Part shown: positions 14,951-17,909 of the stretch, piece by piece | How positions within the stretch are numbered: the first letter of the stretch is position 1 | Layout: every line of letters begins with the position of its first letter | From: CAIXSC01 sp040381235 | Lineage (GTDB): Bacteria; Planctomycetota; Planctomycetia; Pirellulales; Pirellulaceae | Assembly (NCBI GenBank): GCA_040381235.1 | Contig: JBEIHS010000059.1 | Span: forward strand, 1 to 17,909 | Reading direction: 5' to 3' | Length of the DNA stretch: 17,909 nt | Translations under genes and position numbers: made by a program | Notes under the pieces: generated by a model | Seen by the model: the letters and a program-made list of their open reading frames with translations, nothing else | Told to the model about the DNA's origin: nothing | The model's database searches: none

Positions 14951-15053
14951 TCGCTGAGCGGCGCTGAGCGATGCGGAGCGGCGCTGAGCGATGCTGAACG
15001 TTGCTGAACGTTGCGGAGCGTTGCGGAGCTGAGCGATGCTGAACGTCGCTCAG
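14951..15053 (+). repeat. 10-bp repeat array upstream of the carbamate kinase fusion gene
   Basis: Eight consecutive 10-bp units (14951-15030) follow the pattern NNGCKGARCG, such as TCGCTGAGCG, ATGCTGAACG and TTGCGGAGCG. Diverged copies continue to 15053. The last part can also fold: CTGAGCGA at 15029-15036 is the exact complement of TCGCTCAG at 15046-15053. The array lies about 95 nt before the start codon. Confidence 0.85.
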
Positions 15054-15091
15054 TCTGTGATTCCCCAGGCATCAGTCCCGGGAATTGTGCC

Positions 15092-15114
15092 TGCGACGGA
15101 CTGGAAATCCGTCG
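15092..15114 (+). repeat. Dispersed hairpin motif, copy 3
   Basis: CGACGGA and TCCGTCG form a 7-bp stem, extended by a G:U pair, around a 7-nt loop. It matches the hairpin at 2923-2945 and marks the right edge of the 10-bp array, 35 nt before the next start codon. Confidence 0.55.
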
Positions 15115-15148
15115 TGCGTAGCGCGGTTGGAAAAAACACCGGGAGGCG

Positions 15149-17569
15149 ATGGCCGTGTCGATGGAGGCTAGCGGGGCGGTAGCGGGTCCGGCTCGCGCCG
15201 AGCGGATCGTGGTGGTGCTCGGCGGCAACGCCTTTGTCGCGCCGGGCCAACCGTTGACAATGGAGGGCCAGATGCGTTTCGCCGCCGAGGCGATGGAGCG
15301 ACTGGCGCCGCTGCTCGACCGGCCCGCGCAACTGCTGCTGTCGCACGGCAATGGCCCGCAAGTCGGACAGATGCTGACGCGTGTCGAGGCGGCGGCCGGC
15401 CGCGCCTACCGGCAGCCGCTCGAAGTGTGCGTGGCCGAAACGCAAGGCGAGCTGGGCTATGTGTTGCAGCAGGCGTTGCAAAACTCGCTATCGCGTCGCG
15501 GCCGCCACCGCGCGTGCGTGGCTCTGTTGAGCCAAGTCGAGGTGGCGGCGGACGACCCGGCGTTCCACTTGCCTACGAAACCGATTGGCCGGTTTTTTAC
15601 CGCCGAAGAGGCGCGGGCGTTGACCGGCCACGGGTTCGCGATGGCCGAGGACGCGGGCCGGGGCTGGCGCCGCGTCGTGCCTTCGCCCGCGCCGCGACAG
15701 GTGTTGGAACTGGAGGTCATCCGCCGGTTGCTCGAACAAGATGTCGTCGTCATCGCGGCCGGCGGCGGCGGCATCCCTGTCGTCCGCGGCGACAACGGCT
15801 GGACGGGTGTCGAAGCGGTCGTGGATAAAGACCTCACCGGCGCGTTGCTGGCCATCGAGCTCGCTGCCGATCGGCTGGTCATTTTGACCGACGTCCCGTG
15901 TGTTTACCGCGGCTTCCGTTCGCCCCGCCCCGAGCCGCTCGCCACGCTGACCGTCGACGCGGCGCGGCGCTGGGCGGCGGCGGGCGAATTCGCCGCCGGC
16001 AGCATGTTGCCAAAGGTCGAAGCGGCTACGCATTTCACGGCGACCACCGGCCGTCCCGCCCTGATCTGCAATCCCGGCAATCTGTCGGAGGCGCTCCGCG
16101 GTCGCGCCGGCACATGGATCGCGACGAATAGCGCGGACTCAGCGGCGGTCGTGCCGGACCGAACAACAGTTGTCGCGGACCGCGCGTCCGTGGTCGCGGC
16201 GCCGGGAGCGCGCCGCAGTCCGCTGCGCACCTTGATCCTCGGCGCGGCGGGCCGCGACTTCCACAACTTTCAAACGTTCTTCCGGGACCGGCTGGACTAC
16301 CTGGTGTGCGGCTTCACCGCCGCGCAGATTCCCGACATCGCGGAACGCCAATTTCCAGCGGTGCTCAGCGGGCCGCGTTATGGCTATCCGCTGCCGATCT
16401 ACCCGGAGGAGCGGCTGCCTGAGCTGATCCGCGAGCTGGACATCGACTGCGTGTTTCTCGCCTACAGCGACCTGTCGCATGTGGAAGTGATGCGGAAGGC
16501 AAGTATCGCGTTGGCGAGCGGCGCGAGTTTCGGGCTGCTTGGGCCGCGCCATACGCAGCTGGTGTCGCGTCTACCGGTGGTCGCGGTGACGGCCGTGCGG
16601 ACCGGGGCTGGCAAGAGTCCGCTGTCCCAGTTTCTTGCGCAGCGGATCGCCGCCGCCGGCCATCGGCTGGCGGTTTTGCGGCATCCGATGCCCTACGGCG
16701 ATTTGGCGAAACAGCGGGTGGAGCGGTTCCAGACGTGGGAAGACCTGGATCGCTTCGCCTGCACGGTCGAGGAGCGGGAGGAGTACGAGCCGTACGTGCA
16801 ACGCGGCTTGGCGGTATTCGCGGGCGTCGACTACGCGGCGATTGTCGCCGCCGCCGAAGCCGAGGCGGATGCCATCTTGTGGGATGGCGGCAACAACGAC
16901 TTTTCATTTGTCCGCCCCGCGTTGTCGATCGTCGTGGCGGACGCGCTGCGGGCGGGCCACGAATCGCTTTACCATCCGGGCGAAGCGAATGTGCGGATGG
17001 CCGATCTGCTGGTGATCAACAAAGCGGGCCAGGTGCCCGCCGACCGGCTCGCCGCCCTGCGCGACTCGCTGAACGCCATGAACCCGCGGGCCGCGATCAT
17101 CACCGCCGATCTGGCGATTGAAATGTCCGCCGACGGCGCCGAGCGGATTCGCGGGCGGCGCGTGTTGGTGGTCGAAGATGGCCCGACCTTGACGCACGGC
17201 GGCATGGCGTACGGGGCCGGCACGCTGGCGGCGCGGCAAGCCGGCGCTGGCGAACTGATCGACCCGCGTCCCGCCGCGGTTGGCTCGATCGCCGCCGCAT
17301 TCCGCCAGTTTCCCCATTTGGGCCCGGTACTGCCCGCGCTGGGATACTCCGAGCGGCAGCGTGCCGAGTTGGCGGAAACGATCGAACGCTGCGCGGCCGA
17401 CGTCATCGTCGACGCCAGTCCCTGCCGTCTCGAACGCCTGATTACAATGACTCGGCCATCGGTTCGCGTCGATTATCGGTTCGTGCAACTCGACGGCCCC
17501 GATCTGTTGGAAACCGTCCTGCGCACCCTCCGCTTCCCGCCGTCCGCCGCTCAGGAGCCTTCCCCGTGA
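15149..17569 (+). CDS. Carbamate kinase fused to cyclic 2,3-diphosphoglycerate synthetase-like NTPase
   Basis: One 806-residue reading frame joins two enzymes. Residues 19-326 are a complete carbamate kinase (amino-acid kinase fold, making ATP from carbamoyl phosphate or the reverse): GGNAF 25-29, HGNGPQVG 66-73, ETQGELGY 97-104, AAGGGGIPV 203-211, VVDKDL 224-229, TDVPCVY 247-253, GSMLPKVEA 284-292. Residues 327-358 are a linker. Residues 359-800 resemble cyclic 2,3-diphosphoglycerate synthetase and its bacterial relatives: TLILGAAGRDFHNF, SDLSHVEVM, the P-loop AVRTGAGKS 482-490, WDGGNNDFSF 578-587, GHESLYHPGEANVRMAD 603-619, VINK. Archaeal members make a thermoprotectant; the role in bacteria is unclear. 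GGGAGG at 15141-15146 is only 2 nt before this ATG, so the GTG at 15155 may be the true start. The stop overlaps the next gene. No frameshift is seen. Confidence 0.93.
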   Translation: MAVSMEASGAVAGPARAERIVVVLGGNAFVAPGQPLTMEGQMRFAAEAMERLAPLLDRPAQLLLSHGNGPQVGQMLTRVEAAAGRAYRQPLEVCVAETQGELGYVLQQALQNSLSRRGRHRACVALLSQVEVAADDPAFHLPTKPIGRFFTAEEARALTGHGFAMAEDAGRGWRRVVPSPAPRQVLELEVIRRLLEQDVVVIAAGGGGIPVVRGDNGWTGVEAVVDKDLTGALLAIELAADRLVILTDVPCVYRGFRSPRPEPLATLTVDAARRWAAAGEFAAGSMLPKVEAATHFTATTGRPALICNPGNLSEALRGRAGTWIATNSADSAAVVPDRTTVVADRASVVAAPGARRSPLRTLILGAAGRDFHNFQTFFRDRLDYLVCGFTAAQIPDIAERQFPAVLSGPRYGYPLPIYPEERLPELIRELDIDCVFLAYSDLSHVEVMRKASIALASGASFGLLGPRHTQLVSRLPVVAVTAVRTGAGKSPLSQFLAQRIAAAGHRLAVLRHPMPYGDLAKQRVERFQTWEDLDRFACTVEEREEYEPYVQRGLAVFAGVDYAAIVAAAEAEADAILWDGGNNDFSFVRPALSIVVADALRAGHESLYHPGEANVRMADLLVINKAGQVPADRLAALRDSLNAMNPRAAIITADLAIEMSADGAERIRGRRVLVVEDGPTLTHGGMAYGAGTLAARQAGAGELIDPRPAAVGSIAAAFRQFPHLGPVLPALGYSERQRAELAETIERCAADVIVDASPCRLERLITMTRPSVRVDYRFVQLDGPDLLETVLRTLRFPPSAAQEPSP

Positions 17570-17909
17570 CCCGTTCGTCCACCTTTCTGCCTGCTCGCTC
17601 GCTCTCCAACCCGTCGCACGCCAGCGGTCCGGGGGTCTTGAGGAATCGTGTTCTGGCTGCGGTGCTCGGCGCCGCGCGGCTCGCTGTGCTCGGTGGAGTG
17701 CTGGCCGGAGTGCTGGCCGCCGTGCTGGGCGGCGTGCTGGGCGGCGTGCTGGGCGGGCTGGCGTTGCGAGTCGCGGCGGAGGAAGGTGAAACGCGGCGAG
17801 CGCTAGGCCGGCGAGTGCCCGCGGCGGAGCTTCGGCGAGCACCGGAAGGCGACGCGGCAACGCCGGAAGACGACGCGGCGAAGATCGAATTCTTTCGCCA
17901 GAAAGTCGC
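17566..17909 (+). CDS. Start of an exported protein, probably planctomycete cytochrome c (PSCyt1/DUF1549 type), cut by window end
   Basis: The GTG at 17566 overlaps the stop of the kinase fusion as GTGA, and AGGAG lies about 8 nt upstream (17553-17557), so translation is probably coupled. The visible 114 residues begin with a basic n-region, then a hydrophobic stretch rich in VLGG units and a likely signal-peptidase site near ALRVAAEEGE. The end, AAKIEFFRQKV, is the usual opening of planctomycete cytochrome domains (PSCyt1), which continue with a CxxCH heme motif just beyond the window. Such proteins often precede DUF1501 genes. The identification rests on about 11 residues, so it is moderate. 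Confidence 0.65.
   Translation, partial: MTRSSTFLPARSLSNPSHASGPGVLRNRVLAAVLGAARLAVLGGVLAGVLAAVLGGVLGGVLGGLALRVAAEEGETRRALGRRVPAAELRRAPEGDAATPEDDAAKIEFFRQKV
17686..17757 (+). repeat. Six in-frame 12-bp units encoding VLGG/VLAG in a signal peptide
   Basis: Six consecutive 12-bp units of the GTGCTGGGCGGC type encode VLGG, VLAG, VLAA, VLGG, VLGG, VLGG. They make up most of the hydrophobic core of the signal peptide of the truncated last gene. Confidence 0.9.

Noticed and set aside
14899..15148. tRNA or small RNA gene in the gap before the kinase fusion
   Set aside because: The stems present are explained by the dispersed hairpins and the 10-bp repeats. No cloverleaf or known RNA motif was seen.
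13552..15351. Minus-strand reading frame of 599 codons
   Set aside because: It runs antisense through the DUF1080 gene and into the intergenic repeat array and kinase gene, with no family motifs.
16904..17860. Minus-strand reading frame of 318 codons
   Set aside because: It is antisense to the fusion gene and the signal-peptide repeats, and its low-complexity start reflects the 12-bp repeat.

Overview
The window looks like a chromosomal segment of a planctomycete, probably of the Pirellulales type. It is GC-rich and carries several signature families: a DUF1559 prepilin-like protein paired with a small transthyretin-like lipoprotein, a tandem DUF1080 exported protein, an esterase-like phytase protein, a MoxR/DUF58 pair behind a large repeat-rich protein, and the first residues of a probable planctomycete cytochrome c (PSCyt1) protein. 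This assignment rests on family recognition only; no rRNA or tRNA was seen.

Layout. Bases 1-4012 (+) hold the 3' part of a collagen-like, coiled-coil DUF4175-type protein, a MoxR AAA+ ATPase and a DUF58 protein. A HTH protein with an unrecognised C-terminal domain follows at 4055-5500 (+). Bases 5607-7100 are a graveyard of mobile DNA. It contains an IS5-type transposase pseudogene, four long inverted-repeat units (three of them at exactly 137 bp spacing), and a fragment of an rve-type transposase on the minus strand. Bases 7134-10725 (-) carry the phytase-like esterase, the DUF1559 protein and its lipoprotein partner. Bases 10967-13004 (-) carry a cysteine-rich lipoprotein and ribD, 4 bp apart, with a plausible terminator beyond ribD. 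Bases 13258-17909 (+) carry the double DUF1080 protein, a carbamate kinase fused to a cyclic-2,3-diphosphoglycerate-synthetase-like NTPase, and, overlapping it through GTGA, the start of an exported probable cytochrome protein.

How the genes work together. The MoxR/DUF58 pair probably acts as a chaperone/VWA-type module. The lipoprotein and DUF1559 protein are a standard cell-surface pair. The esterase-like, DUF1080 and probable PSCyt proteins are exported. ribD supplies riboflavin precursors. The fused kinase is the least expected gene and has no obvious pathway partner here.

A second theme is simple repeats. Inside genes the repeat units are multiples of three (33, 15, 18 and 12 bp). Between genes they are 7, 10 and 137 bp. 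Two 7-bp arrays end 7-8 nt before the start codons of unrelated genes.
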